DNA of 64,000 bases from Mediterraneibacter agrestimuris (GTDB lineage: Bacteria > Bacillota > Clostridia > Lachnospirales > Lachnospiraceae), in the NCBI RefSeq assembly GCF_943193195.1, contig NZ_CALPDG010000003.1, positions 140,322 to 204,321 of the forward strand. Direction: 5' to 3'. Position numbers and translations under genes: made by a program. Every line of letters begins with the position of its first letter. The first letter of the stretch is position 1. The notes below the pieces were generated by a model, which was not told where the DNA came from, made no database searches, and worked only from the letters and a program-made list of their open reading frames with translations. Positions 55,375 to 63,916 of this stretch are shown here, piece by piece.

Positions 55375-55833
55375 ATGAAATTAGGAAACAGTCTGTTCCA
55401 TGCACGGAAAAAAAGCGGGCTTTCCCAGGAGGCGGTTGCTGAGAAGCTTGGGGTAAGCAGGCAGACAATTTCAAAATGGGAAACGGATGAAACACTGCCG
55501 GATATCCGCCAGTCCAAGAAGATGGCTCTGCTGTATAACGTTTCGCTGGATGAACTGATCGAATTTGATGTGGATGTGAAGGAAATCCAGCAGATCATTG
55601 ACCGGACAAACGAAGAACTTGAGGAAAAAATTGACTGGACAAATGCCTGGGGCAAAAAATATCCGATTCTGCTGAACTATCAGAAGGAGGTCAATACGGC
55701 AAACTATGTGGTGCGGTTAAGCATTATGCTCGATGAACTGAAGACGGAATATGGATACAGTGAGCTGGATGCCTTTCTGGTTTTGAAGGATATCCTGGCG
55801 AAGGTGTGGAAAGCCAGAAAGGAGAAATCGTAG
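55375..55833 (+). CDS. XRE-family transcriptional regulator
   Basis: A 152-residue protein with an N-terminal helix-turn-helix (LFHARKKSGLSQEAVAEKLG then VSRQTISKWETDETLPDIRQ). The C-terminal part is helical with no recognised sensor domain. It probably controls a nearby gene; the target is not evident. Ribosome site GAGGTGATGAG. A terminator follows directly. Confidence 0.88.
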   Translation: MKLGNSLFHARKKSGLSQEAVAEKLGVSRQTISKWETDETLPDIRQSKKMALLYNVSLDELIEFDVDVKEIQQIIDRTNEELEEKIDWTNAWGKKYPILLNYQKEVNTANYVVRLSIMLDELKTEYGYSELDAFLVLKDILAKVWKARKEKS

Positions 55834-55842
55834 AAGAATCAT

Positions 55843-55888
55843 AACTCCCTGCTGCCTTGAGCAAAATCTAGGCGGCAGGGAGTTTTTT
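55843..55888 (+). terminator. Terminator after the XRE gene
   Basis: AACTCCCTGCTGCC (55843-55856) pairs, with one mismatch, with GGCGGCAGGGAGTT (55871-55884), then a T-run. Confidence 0.8.
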
Positions 55889-55912
55889 CAGTCTTAGTGC
55901 CATTTCCAAACC

Positions 55913-56200
55913 TTTTAATTTTGCCTTCCCCAATTTGCACACCCCAACAGGCAAAATTAAAATGTTTGAGGGAAAATCAAATTGTATCAAAATCAGTGTC
56001 CCGATAGAAATCAAAACTGCTTAATTGATACAATTTAACGCGCATGAACACTCAAAAATAATGTAATTCCATGCTTTCGGTGAAATATGAATCACCGGGG
56101 CTATTTTTTTGCCTTGTACCGGGTGCAGGTGAACACGGGGGTGTGCAAATTATGCACACCCTTGCACATCCCTCAAAGGCAAAATTAAAAGATGCACACC
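55913..56200. repeat. Intergenic region with nested inverted repeats
   Basis: The 650 bp between 55,834 and 56,483 has no gene. TTTTAATTTTGCCT (55913-55926) pairs with AGGCAAAATTAAAA (55949-55962). AAATTGTATCA (55979-55989) pairs with TGATACAATTT (56026-56036). GGGTGTGCA (56139-56147) pairs with TGCACACCC (56153-56161). GGCAAAATTAAAA recurs near 56,178 beside TGCACACCCC, as it does near 55,940. Part resembles 59,210-59,300 beyond the next gene. Confidence 0.6.
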
Positions 56201-56483
56201 CCGTTTAGAGGATGTTCTTGGAGAGGGACGGAGATTGGACTGAATTTAATTTAAAGATATGATAGATAGAGATGGTAGTGATTTTCCGGCCTTTATGTGA
56301 AATTTGGTTGAGAAATGGAGGATTATTGAGTATAATTATTAAATTATAGATGCTTTGGCTAAAATTTATGCTAAGATTGTGTTATGTGGTAATGTAATAT
56401 AGGTTAAGGTATTCAATGAATGTTAGTGCTGTACATTTTACGGAGTGCAATAGATTAAAAGTAAAAGAGAGTGAAGAGAGAAT

Positions 56484-58826
56484 ATGATAAGCATAGAGTC
56501 ATTTAGAAATATTAGAGGAAAAAGACACATAATAGTTTTAGACACAAATATATTATTGGAATTATACAGACAACCAGCCAATATTAGCTTGGATATAATA
56601 GAAGCTCTAAAGCGGGTTAAAGATGATGTTTATATACCAAGACAAGTTTATGATGAATATTTGAGAAATTATCAGGCTATATGTGGAAGTGAGAGAAAGA
56701 AGTATCAAAAAGTTAGTAAAGAGTTGTCTGAAGCTGTAAGAAGGCTTCAAGAGGATATACATACGAAAACGAGTGAATATAGGAAACACAATTATACTGA
56801 TATATCGAAATTGCAGAGTGATTTAGATGAAAAAATAGTAGATATACAGAGAATTATAAAGGATTTTGAAAATAAGCATAAAACAGAAATACAACTCAAT
56901 ATTGATTTCTTACAAAATGATAGGGTAAAAGAGTTTGTTGATCTGTTAGTAAAGCAAGGTTGTGTGGAAGGGGAACTTTTATTTTCTCAAAAAATGCACA
57001 TTTTGCAAGAAGGACAACTTCGTTTTGATAATTTAATTCCACCCGGATATATGGATTATGCCAAGGGGGGAGCAGATAAATATGGGGATTTATTTGTTTG
57101 GAAAAGTATTATTACAGTGGCGAAAGGAAAAAGCGCAAATATTCTGTTTATTTGCAATGATATTAAAGAAGATTGGTGGGAAAAAGATAAAGAATCTCCC
57201 ATTGAATTAAGAAAAGAATTGTTAAATGAGTTTAAGGAATATAATCCCTTATTGGATGTTCATTTTTTGACTTTGGAAAAGTTTTTCTCTTACTTAGCGG
57301 AAGAGTTGAAGATAGGGCAATCTAAAAGTGCATTGCAATTGTCAGCCAAGGAGTATATTGATAATCAATTGGAGCAATACGAGGAAGAGATAGAGAAAAA
57401 TATAGAAAAATTCTTAGTAACAGTGGATGCACAGGAACTGTTGGAGGAGTGGTTACTTAATGTAGAGAACGAGGAAATTTATTGGGCTATTAGGGACGTA
57501 TCTGTTGATAAAGAAGACAAAAAAGTAATATATTATATAGATTTAGATATTAGTATTCTTGCGGATTTTATAGATGATGAGAATGGTGAGAACCAAAGGA
57601 TTGATGGAAAATTGGCAATTGCGTTGGATGGCAAACTAAGACTCTTGACAGAAGAATACTCAACAGAAAATGAAATAGAAAGTGTTGAGATAGAGATAGT
57701 GGATACACTTCATATAGAACCCAAAATTTGGGACATTGTGAAAAAAGGCAATCAAAAACATTCATGTAGAGAAATCATTGCTGCCAGTAAAGAAATGGTG
57801 AAATACCAAGATAAGATTAAAATAGACCAGAACTGTATGGAGAATATAAGTGAATTAGACCGGGGTATTCAACAAAATGCAGGAATTTATGGGAGGACAA
57901 TAGATCCATTTTTAACTAATGCGAGGGTTACGGAATTAGCTCAATCACTATCTGGAATTGCAGGAGTGTCTGATGCACTGTCGGCAGGCACAAGGATAGC
58001 AGGATTAACAAGACCACTGTCTGAGATTGTAGGAGTAACTGATGCATGGTCGGCAAGAACAAAGATAGCGGAGGTGATTAGCCCGCTGTCCAAGGTTGCA
58101 GGAGTAACTGATGCACTGTCGTCAGGCGCAAAGATAGCAGAAATAACGAGCCCGCTGTCCAAAGTTGCAGGAGTAACTGATGCACTATCGTCAGGCGCAA
58201 AGATAGCAGAAATAACGAGCCCGCTGTCCAAGGTTGCAGGAATTGATGCACTGTCGGCAGGCACAAGGATAGCAGAAATAACGAGCCCGCTGTCCAAGGT
58301 TGCAGGAGTAACTGATGCATTATCGTCAGGCGCAAAGATAGCAGAAATAACGAGCCCGCTGTCTAAGGTTGCAGGGATGTCTGATGCACTGTCAGCAGGC
58401 GCAAAGATAGCAGAAATAACGAGCCCGCTGTCCAAGGTTGCAGGGATTGATGCACTGTCGTCAGGCACAAGGATAGCAGAAATAACGAGCCCGCTGTCTA
58501 AGGTTGCAGGGATGTCTGATGCACTGTCGGCAGGCACAAGGATAGCAGAAATAACGAGAACACTATCTGAGGTTGCAGGAGTAACTGATGCATTGTCGTC
58601 AGGCGCAAAGATAGCGGAGGTGATTAGCCCGCTGTCTGAGGTTGCGAGAGCAGCTGATGTACTGTGTGAAAGTAGGAGAATGAAAGAAATGGACAGCCCA
58701 TTATCTGAGATTGTGGGAGTAGCTGATACATCGTTAGCAAGTGAGAGGGTAGAAGAAGTGGTTAATACATCAATAAAGAATACATCAATGTCAGAATTAA
58801 TCAACGACGGTGCTAAAACAAAATGA
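56484..58826 (+). CDS. PIN-like (DUF4935) nuclease-fold protein with C-terminal tandem repeats
   Basis: A 780-residue protein. The N-terminus has PIN-type acidic residues: HIIVLDTNILLELYRQP (D20), IPRQVYDEYLRNY (E58), GGADKYGDLFVWKSII and ILFICNDIKEDWWEKD (about residues 190-240), the pattern of PIN-like DUF4935 proteins, which are predicted RNases. A charged middle follows (about 300-460). Residues about 495-745 are eleven near-identical units of 22-23 residues, consensus VTDALSSGAKIAEITSPLSK then VAG. There is no signal peptide. AT-rich composition and repeat-laden flanks suggest an acquired cassette. Function unknown; a defence or toxin role is possible. Confidence 0.8.
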   Translation: MISIESFRNIRGKRHIIVLDTNILLELYRQPANISLDIIEALKRVKDDVYIPRQVYDEYLRNYQAICGSERKKYQKVSKELSEAVRRLQEDIHTKTSEYRKHNYTDISKLQSDLDEKIVDIQRIIKDFENKHKTEIQLNIDFLQNDRVKEFVDLLVKQGCVEGELLFSQKMHILQEGQLRFDNLIPPGYMDYAKGGADKYGDLFVWKSIITVAKGKSANILFICNDIKEDWWEKDKESPIELRKELLNEFKEYNPLLDVHFLTLEKFFSYLAEELKIGQSKSALQLSAKEYIDNQLEQYEEEIEKNIEKFLVTVDAQELLEEWLLNVENEEIYWAIRDVSVDKEDKKVIYYIDLDISILADFIDDENGENQRIDGKLAIALDGKLRLLTEEYSTENEIESVEIEIVDTLHIEPKIWDIVKKGNQKHSCREIIAASKEMVKYQDKIKIDQNCMENISELDRGIQQNAGIYGRTIDPFLTNARVTELAQSLSGIAGVSDALSAGTRIAGLTRPLSEIVGVTDAWSARTKIAEVISPLSKVAGVTDALSSGAKIAEITSPLSKVAGVTDALSSGAKIAEITSPLSKVAGIDALSAGTRIAEITSPLSKVAGVTDALSSGAKIAEITSPLSKVAGMSDALSAGAKIAEITSPLSKVAGIDALSSGTRIAEITSPLSKVAGMSDALSAGTRIAEITRTLSEVAGVTDALSSGAKIAEVISPLSEVARAADVLCESRRMKEMDSPLSEIVGVADTSLASERVEEVVNTSIKNTSMSELINDGAKTK
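57966..58718 (+). repeat. Eleven tandem 66/69-bp repeats inside the PIN-like gene
   Basis: Units are 69 bp, except the fifth and eighth, which are 66 bp because one codon is missing (IDAL instead of VTDAL or MSDAL). Central units are almost identical at DNA level (GCAGAAATAACGAGCCCGCT in most), edge units diverge. This indicates recent expansion by recombination or slippage. Confidence 0.9.
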
Positions 58827-59367
58827 TTCAAATAATGCGAGTGCAGATATCGATTGAGTTCGAGTACTTCTATGTTTGATAAGGTGAGAAATTATTCGTG
58901 GGATAAAACACAGAAAATGTTTACCCATCCTATATTCAATAGATACTTTCGTTAAAGAATATAGCCGTATGACATACGTTGAAAGAATTTGTTTTCTGAC
59001 TCAATAAGTCCGCTAAATCAAAGGGTTTGGATGATTGAAAAATGTAGATATATTTTCCATGATATATGTTTTGTGAAACAATTTGTTCTTCGGGATAGAA
59101 TTCAAAAACATTTTTGTTGGCAGGAAGTTTCGTTAAATTATATGTTTTTTCTAAATTGTACAGATGGGAATAGACAGTTATTGGCGCACTCTCTTACTGG
59201 CTTGCGTACCACAATTTGATACAATGCACCCTCTGATGTCTGGAGGGTGCAAATTTAACGATTACCCTACTCAAAAAACGAAAGGGTGCATTTCACTCAA
59301 ATTTATGGTATTCTATGATAAAACACAGCGATAAAATATGATTTTCAGGAAAGATGAGGTATTGATT
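58827..59367. other. Intergenic region with repeat copies
   Basis: No credible gene. 59016-59190 is a decayed relative of 52886-53075. GCACCCTC (59226-59233) pairs with GAGGGTGC (59243-59250). Following sequence (AAATTTAACG and ACTCAAAAAA) resembles 56,031-56,055. Confidence 0.5.
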
Positions 59368-59847
59368 ATGAGCAAGGTATTAGTGGCATATTTCAGTGCC
59401 AGCGGGGTAACAGCGAAGCTGGCAGAACGGCTTGCAAAGGCAATCGGGGCAGATTTGTATGAGATTCAGCCGGAGGTTCCTTACACAGAAGCGGATTTGA
59501 ACTGGATGGATAAAAAGAGCCGCAGCAGTGTGGAAATGAATGACAAGTCTTTCCGACCGGCGGTGGCAAACAAAGTGGAGAATATGGAGCAGTACCAGGT
59601 GGTTTTCACAGCCTTCCCTATCTGGTGGTATGTCGCCCCGACCATCGTAAACTCGTTTATGGAGCAGTATGACCTGACTGGCAAGACGATCATCCCGCTG
59701 GCTACTTCCGGCAGTAGTGGCATGGGGAACACAAACAAAGAGCTGGCAGGTTCTTGTCCGGGAGCAGAGCTGAAAGAAGGAAAAAGGTTCCCTGCGGATG
59801 CCAGTGCGGAAGAACTCAAAGCTTGGGCAGAGGGATTTGGTATCTAA
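59368..59847 (+). CDS. Flavodoxin
   Basis: A 159-residue flavodoxin-fold protein: KVLVAYFSASGVTAKLAERL with the FMN phosphate loop SASGVT, FPIWWYVAPTIVNSFMEQY, and PLATSGSSGMGN. It binds FMN and carries electrons; related proteins act as quinone or general reductases. The start at 59368 is preferred (GATGAGG upstream). It stands alone between repeat-rich DNA and a hypothetical gene. Confidence 0.9.
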   Translation: MSKVLVAYFSASGVTAKLAERLAKAIGADLYEIQPEVPYTEADLNWMDKKSRSSVEMNDKSFRPAVANKVENMEQYQVVFTAFPIWWYVAPTIVNSFMEQYDLTGKTIIPLATSGSSGMGNTNKELAGSCPGAELKEGKRFPADASAEELKAWAEGFGI

Positions 59848-59972
59848 GATCAGACTAACAAAGTTATCAATATAGACCCATAAAGTTATCTTTCATGACA
59901 ACGAATAATAAGAAATCTATGGTAACATCCTACCCGTAGTGGTAAATTGTTCTACAGGAAAGGGTGCGAAGC

Positions 59973-60392
59973 ATGGAAAATGTAGTATACGAGAAAGATT
60001 ACGGAGAGGAATTTCGGGAGAGAAATGATAAGGCGAAAGGACAGGACTTTTTAGACGCATTGAAGGATATTGGATTCTTCCAGGCATACAAAGAAGAAAT
60101 GGATAAAATCCCAAAGCGTGTGGTTCCAAAGGAAAAAGAGGATTACGAATACCTGCTTGGAGAATGTGATGCCTATGTGCGGCAGTTTGGCGGAAAGGTA
60201 CGGGGCGAGGTGGATTATCAGAAATGGCAGGCTACCATAGACCTGTATCAGACACATTTTGAGTTCTGTGACAGGGAGGCGCTGACGTTGCTAAAAGAGA
60301 TTGCAGAACGGGCGGAGAATGTGACATTTTCGATTAAGGACGGGCTGTTGCGGATGAGCATATTCATTGGATATTTTGATGAGGTGTATTAA
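59973..60392 (+). CDS. Hypothetical protein
   Basis: A 139-residue hydrophilic protein opening MENVVYEKDYGEEFRERNDK, with GGKVRGEVDYQKWQATIDLY and a C-terminal EIAERAENVTFSIKDGLLRM. Likely alpha/beta and cytosolic. I do not recognise the family. The ribosome site AAAGGGTG and a following terminator support expression. Confidence 0.65.
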   Translation: MENVVYEKDYGEEFRERNDKAKGQDFLDALKDIGFFQAYKEEMDKIPKRVVPKEKEDYEYLLGECDAYVRQFGGKVRGEVDYQKWQATIDLYQTHFEFCDREALTLLKEIAERAENVTFSIKDGLLRMSIFIGYFDEVY

Positions 60393-60411
60393 AAACAATG
60401 GTTAGTAGAAT

Positions 60412-60450
60412 GGCTGTTGGCATTGTGGAAATGCTTACAGCCGTTTTTTT
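60412..60450 (+). terminator. Terminator after the hypothetical gene
   Basis: GGCTGT (60412-60417) with ACAGCC (60437-60442), extended by GCATT/AATGC inside, then GTTTTTTT. Confidence 0.8.
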
Positions 60451-60573
60451 ATAGATGGTTTTAGTGAAAAAGAATTTGGGTTAAGAGTTTGATTAAATAA
60501 AATTATCTTTATAATGAGAAAAATGTAACCCATACTTGATTTTATGTGTCTAATAATCAAGGAGGAAAGATGG

Positions 60574-61074
60574 ATGCCGGCTGAAAAAATAATATCTGAA
60601 CTTATAAATGAGTATGGAGATAGCATACTGCGCATGTGCTATATCTATTTAAAGGATTATCATCTTGCCGAGGATGTTGCCCAGGAGACGTTTCTCCAGG
60701 TATATATGAATTATGAAGATTTTAAACAACAATCATCTATAAAGACCTGGATCATACGGATTGCGATTAATTTGTGCAAAAACCAAATGCGGACAAGATG
60801 GTTCTCTGAAAAGAAGGAGGAATAGTTTCCAACGCTTTCATACACGGAGGATTATGATGGCATTATTGACAGGGAGCGGCTGATTACGGAAATTGGTAAT
60901 CTAAAACCAAAGTATAAAGAAGTTGTACTTTTATATTATTACCAGGAGCTATCTGTTAAAGAAATCGCAGAATTACTGGATAAAAAAGAATCAACGGTTA
61001 AAGTTCGCTTAAAAAGAGCAAGAGAACAGCTAAAACAGAAATTAAAGGAGGATTATTTTGATGAGCAGGATTAA
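60574..61074 (+). pseudogene. ECF sigma factor with a single in-frame amber codon
   Basis: The frame gives a normal 166-codon ECF sigma factor. Region 2 is YGDSILRMCYIYLKDYHLAE then DVAQETFLQVYMNY. Region 4 is YKEVVLLYYYQELSVKEIAE then LLDKKESTVKVRLKRAREQL. A TAG at 60823-60825 interrupts the linker after FSEKKEE; both sides are otherwise intact and in the same frame. It is either a recent loss or a suppressed stop. The ribosome site is AAGGAGG before 60574. The anti-sigma gene overlaps the end. Confidence 0.8.
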
Positions 61075-61903
61075 GGATTGCATTGACAATGGGTTGAGTG
61101 ATATGAAATTAGTGCCTGATTTTCTTGAGAGGGCAGATTATTACCAAAGGACAAATAAGAGTTCATATCACATGACACATCGGGTTAGATACAGTGCGGT
61201 AGCAGCAATTTTGAGCGTGGTGCTGTTTGGAACGGTAGCGTTTGCCGCAGGCTCCCTACTTTATTCAAAAATTAAAGTGAATCAGAAAACAATACCGGAT
61301 TTAGAAGCACTGGAAGTTGTAGCGGTGAAGGAAGTGGACGGAGACGTTACGGAGTATGGAGACGTCAAAAAAGAATATACTTCTGTATGGGAGGCAGAAA
61401 CAGATTTAGGTATACAACTGTTGGATACAGATTTTGCGGCAGATAATGAATATACGAAAGTATTTTATAGTAAGATAGGAGATGGATATCATGTGCTTGA
61501 TGTTCAGGAATGTATTATGGGTGATTTAAGTAATATCAGGGAATGGAAGGAATCGGCCATTGATAATACTATGGAAGGAAACGATGAGTGGTATGCTTGG
61601 ACGCAAGGGAATATTTATAAAAGCCCGATTGATCTGAAAGTAGAAATTATATCTGATCCGGCGCAGCAGGAGTTGGATACGGAGTATATGGGATACTTTA
61701 AATACGTTGAAACCTTTGTCTCAGAACAGGGGTATACAGTAAATGTTTTGCAGGACACGGTTGAAGATGATGATTTGGAGGCAATGTCGGAAATATATGT
61801 GCCGCAGACACAGATGGTATTTGTGGCAAACGGAATTCGATATACATTAAAAGGCCGTGTTTCATCAGATACAATGAAAGAAGTAGTTAACTCCATGAAA
61901 TAG
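61061..61903 (+). CDS. Anti-sigma factor-like membrane protein (DUF4367-type C-terminus)
   Basis: A 280-residue protein. The N-terminal 45 residues are cytoplasmic, followed by one membrane helix (VRYSAVAAILSVVLFGTVAF) and an extracellular domain ending in QMVFVANGIRYTLKGRVSSD then TMKEVVNSM, as in DUF4367 proteins. It overlaps the sigma gene by 14 bp and probably sequesters it at the membrane. Since the sigma frame has an amber codon, its current role is uncertain. Confidence 0.78.
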   Translation: MSRIKDCIDNGLSDMKLVPDFLERADYYQRTNKSSYHMTHRVRYSAVAAILSVVLFGTVAFAAGSLLYSKIKVNQKTIPDLEALEVVAVKEVDGDVTEYGDVKKEYTSVWEAETDLGIQLLDTDFAADNEYTKVFYSKIGDGYHVLDVQECIMGDLSNIREWKESAIDNTMEGNDEWYAWTQGNIYKSPIDLKVEIISDPAQQELDTEYMGYFKYVETFVSEQGYTVNVLQDTVEDDDLEAMSEIYVPQTQMVFVANGIRYTLKGRVSSDTMKEVVNSMK

Positions 61904-62076
61904 GATTAGATAAGGTAGAAACCGTTGGTGCATGTAAGCCTGTATCAGGGACTTTTCCTTATTTGACTATATATGTAAGAGCCAAGTATTGCGTTTTTTG
62001 AAGCACTCCATATATTCTGATAGTCAGACATCTGTATGCTATGCTGTAAGAAATCAATCGACCGGAGGTACGGAGT

Positions 62077-62346
62077 TATGGACGGCAACAGAATTTACTG
62101 GATTACGAGACAATTAAGGGTGCTGTTGCTGGGGAGAAATGGGCAATGGAGCGGATTCTTAAACATTACGATTCCTATATGGATGAACTCGCCACAGTGA
62201 AAGAGAAGCAGCCGGATGGAAGTATGAGAATTTATGTGGATGAGGATTTGAAACAGAAGATTGCATTGAAACTGCTGGAGGAGATACCAAACTTTCCATT
62301 GGAGGAAACGGAGAGGGTAGCGAAAGAGGAAACGGAGGGTCTTTGA
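62077..62346 (+). pseudogene. Conjugative-transposon helix-turn-helix protein, degraded
   Basis: The frame reads NLLDYETIKGAVAGEKWAME then RILKHYDSYMDEL and YVDEDLKQKIALKLLEEIPN. This matches the small sigma-like helix-turn-helix proteins of Tn916/Tn1549-like elements. The frame has no start codon in register; the ribosome site and ATG at 62077 are in another frame, so a frameshift is likely. It is a trace of a former conjugative element. Confidence 0.65.
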
Positions 62347-62377
62347 AACACACCTATCCTGTGTTCTCTCACAATCC

Positions 62378-62533
62378 GCAATCTACGAAGCGGTCTGGAA
62401 GGAGTCGGGTGATAAGTGTCAGGCTGCGGTAGTGAATGTGATGAGTAGCATTAGAAGGAAGATCGAGGATGGGTATATAGAGACCGGGGTTGGCAGCGGG
62501 TATCAGTTTGTGGGTGAGAATAAGAGCTGGTAG
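62378..62533 (+). pseudogene. C-terminal fragment of an OmpR-type response regulator
   Basis: Fifty-one codons reading AIYEAVWKESGDKCQAAVVN, VMSSIRRKIEDGYIETGVGS then GYQFVG, the winged-helix end of an OmpR/PhoB regulator. The receiver domain and start are absent. Confidence 0.7.
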
Positions 62534-62605
62534 CAAGCATCTGGAAACAGGTGTGGCTATCAGCTTTTAGCTTGTGATTAAATAAAATTTCTCAAAAACT
62601 TGGTA

Positions 62606-62645
62606 TTGACTTTAATAAAATTTATGCTATACTTAATTTTATTAA
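62606..62645 (+). promoter_or_regulatory. Promoter with inverted-repeat operator for the DUF2089 gene
   Basis: TTGACT (62606-62611), 16-bp spacer and TATACT (62628-62633). TTAATAAAATT (62612-62622) and AATTTTATTAA (62635-62645) flank the -10 box as an exact inverted repeat, suggesting autoregulation by the DUF2089 protein. Confidence 0.65.
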
Positions 62646-62669
62646 TAAAAATATGAAAGGAGGATTAAA

Positions 62670-62966
62670 ATGGAACTAGATAAAATTCCACAATGGATAC
62701 TTGCACTGGAACAGGAGGATGCTACATTTTTAAAGAATTTTGTTTTGAAATCAGGTTCATTAAAGGAAATTGCTAAACTGTATGAAGTGTCGTATCCAAC
62801 GGTACGCTTGCGCCTGGATAAGCTCATTCAAAAAATTGAGATGAATGACCGGCAGGAAGAAGAGCCGTTCCAGACGTTTATCAAAGGGTTGGCAGTGGAT
62901 TCCCGTATTGATTTAGAAACTGCAAAGATAATTATTGAAAAATATAAGCAAGAAAAGGAGAAATAA
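62670..62966 (+). CDS. DUF2089 family DNA-binding protein
   Basis: A 98-residue protein with LKSGSLKEIAKLYEVSYPTV then RLRLDKLIQKIEM, a helix-turn-helix typical of DUF2089. Probably a regulator that binds the inverted repeat upstream of its own gene. Ribosome site AAAGGAGG. It is the first of three closely spaced genes (3 bp to the next). Confidence 0.85.
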   Translation: MELDKIPQWILALEQEDATFLKNFVLKSGSLKEIAKLYEVSYPTVRLRLDKLIQKIEMNDRQEEEPFQTFIKGLAVDSRIDLETAKIIIEKYKQEKEK

Positions 62967-62968
62967 GG

Positions 62969-63259
62969 ATGTCTACTTTAATTATCGGATTTGTTGTTGC
63001 TGGTGTGTTAATGATTGCAGAGTATTTACTTTGTACGAAGTTAAAAAATCCTCTGTGGGGCGGTATTATCCCGGTGCTTATTCTTGCAGGATCAATTTTT
63101 GTTTTTGTAAGTGGCAGAATACCACTCACTCGTAATAATCTCTTTCCCTTTGTTATAGTTAATACGATCTTCTTACTAAATTGGGGAACAGGCAGAGATA
63201 AGTATAAAAAGCTCCAACAGGCGGAAATGGATAAAATGAAAGCAAAAGATATTGAATAA
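62969..63259 (+). CDS. Small membrane protein
   Basis: A 96-residue protein with three hydrophobic segments (STLIIGFVVAGVLMIAEYLL; GGIIPVLILAGSIFVFVSG; FPFVIVNTIFLLNW) and a charged cytoplasmic tail. It follows DUF2089 by 3 bp and is surely co-transcribed. Function unknown; it may be the target or partner of the regulator. Confidence 0.72.
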   Translation: MSTLIIGFVVAGVLMIAEYLLCTKLKNPLWGGIIPVLILAGSIFVFVSGRIPLTRNNLFPFVIVNTIFLLNWGTGRDKYKKLQQAEMDKMKAKDIE

Positions 63260-63274
63260 GCAGAGGAGGAAGGC

Positions 63275-63463
63275 ATGGTAAAAGAACAATGGATATTTTG
63301 CCCTGTCTGCGGTGGTAAGACAAGATTGAAGATTCATGAAAATACAATACTTGAGAATTTTCCTTTGTTTTGCCCGAAATGTAAACAGGAAACGATGATT
63401 GACGCACGACAACTGAATATATTTGTTATCAAAGAGCCAGACGCTAAGACGCGGAGCCAGTAA
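63275..63463 (+). CDS. Cysteine-rich KTR domain protein
   Basis: A 62-residue zinc-ribbon protein: WIFCPVCGGKTRLKIHENTI, then FPLFCPKCKQETMIDARQLN. Two CxxC pairs and the KTR motif define the family, which is common on Tn916-like elements. Function unknown. Ribosome site GAGGAGG. Its position fits the other element remnants here. Confidence 0.85.
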   Translation: MVKEQWIFCPVCGGKTRLKIHENTILENFPLFCPKCKQETMIDARQLNIFVIKEPDAKTRSQ

Positions 63464-63554
63464 CCCATAGAAGCATTTTCTTAGGTTGCTGGCTCTGTTG
63501 TTTTTTAACAGAGTTTTGACTCGATGCATAAGGGGAGGCAAAAAGCTTTCATAA

Positions 63555-63861
63555 ATGACTATAGAACGCCAGCCTGTCATCCAACGAGGCAACCTTATCA
63601 TAGATCCACAGTGCTGTACGGTTACATTAGACGAAGAAGAAATCAGTTTGTATCCCAAAAGAATTTGATGTACTTCTCCTTTTGGCACAGTATCCCGGTT
63701 GGGTGCTTTCAACGGAACAGATTTATGGTGCCGTTTGGAAGGAGAATGTGGTAGGGTGTGTGCATGTGGTCTATAACGTGATTTGTCAGCTTAGAAGGAA
63801 ACTAAAGAACCCGGATTTGATCCAGACGATTATCGGGAGAGGTTATCGGTTTGTGGGGTAG
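63555..63861 (+). pseudogene. Frameshifted OmpR-type winged-helix regulator fragment
   Basis: The first frame reads NLIIDPQCCTVTLDEEEISL then YPK and breaks at an AAAA run (63657-63660). One base shift continues EFDVLLLLAQYPGWVLSTEQ, IYGAVWKENVVGCVHVVYNV then ICQLRRKLK and GRGYRFVG. This is the DNA-binding half of a response regulator; the receiver domain is absent. Related to the fragment at 62378-62533. Confidence 0.75.
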
Positions 63862-63870
63862 AAGGTTCCG

Positions 63871-63916
63871 CCCGGAGCAGTGCAAAGAGAAAACTGTTCC
63901 GGGTGGTTTTGCTGTT
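63871..63916 (+). terminator. Terminator after the regulator fragment
   Basis: CCCGGAGCAGT (63871-63881) pairs, with one mismatch, with ACTGTTCCGGG (63893-63903), followed by TGGTTTTGCTGTTTT. Nothing further is recognised to the right edge. Confidence 0.65.

Noticed and set aside
57966..58718. Possible CRISPR array
   Set aside because: The repeats are tandem without unique spacers, remain in a coding frame, and have no cas genes nearby.
57941..58831. 296-codon minus-strand frame over the tandem repeats
   Set aside because: It exists only because the 69-bp repeats lack stops on the opposite strand. The plus-strand protein has a full PIN-like domain and ribosome site.
58989..59219. 76-codon plus-strand frame
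   Set aside because: It lies in the decayed repeat shared with 52886-53075, where no matching protein is encoded, and lacks a ribosome site.
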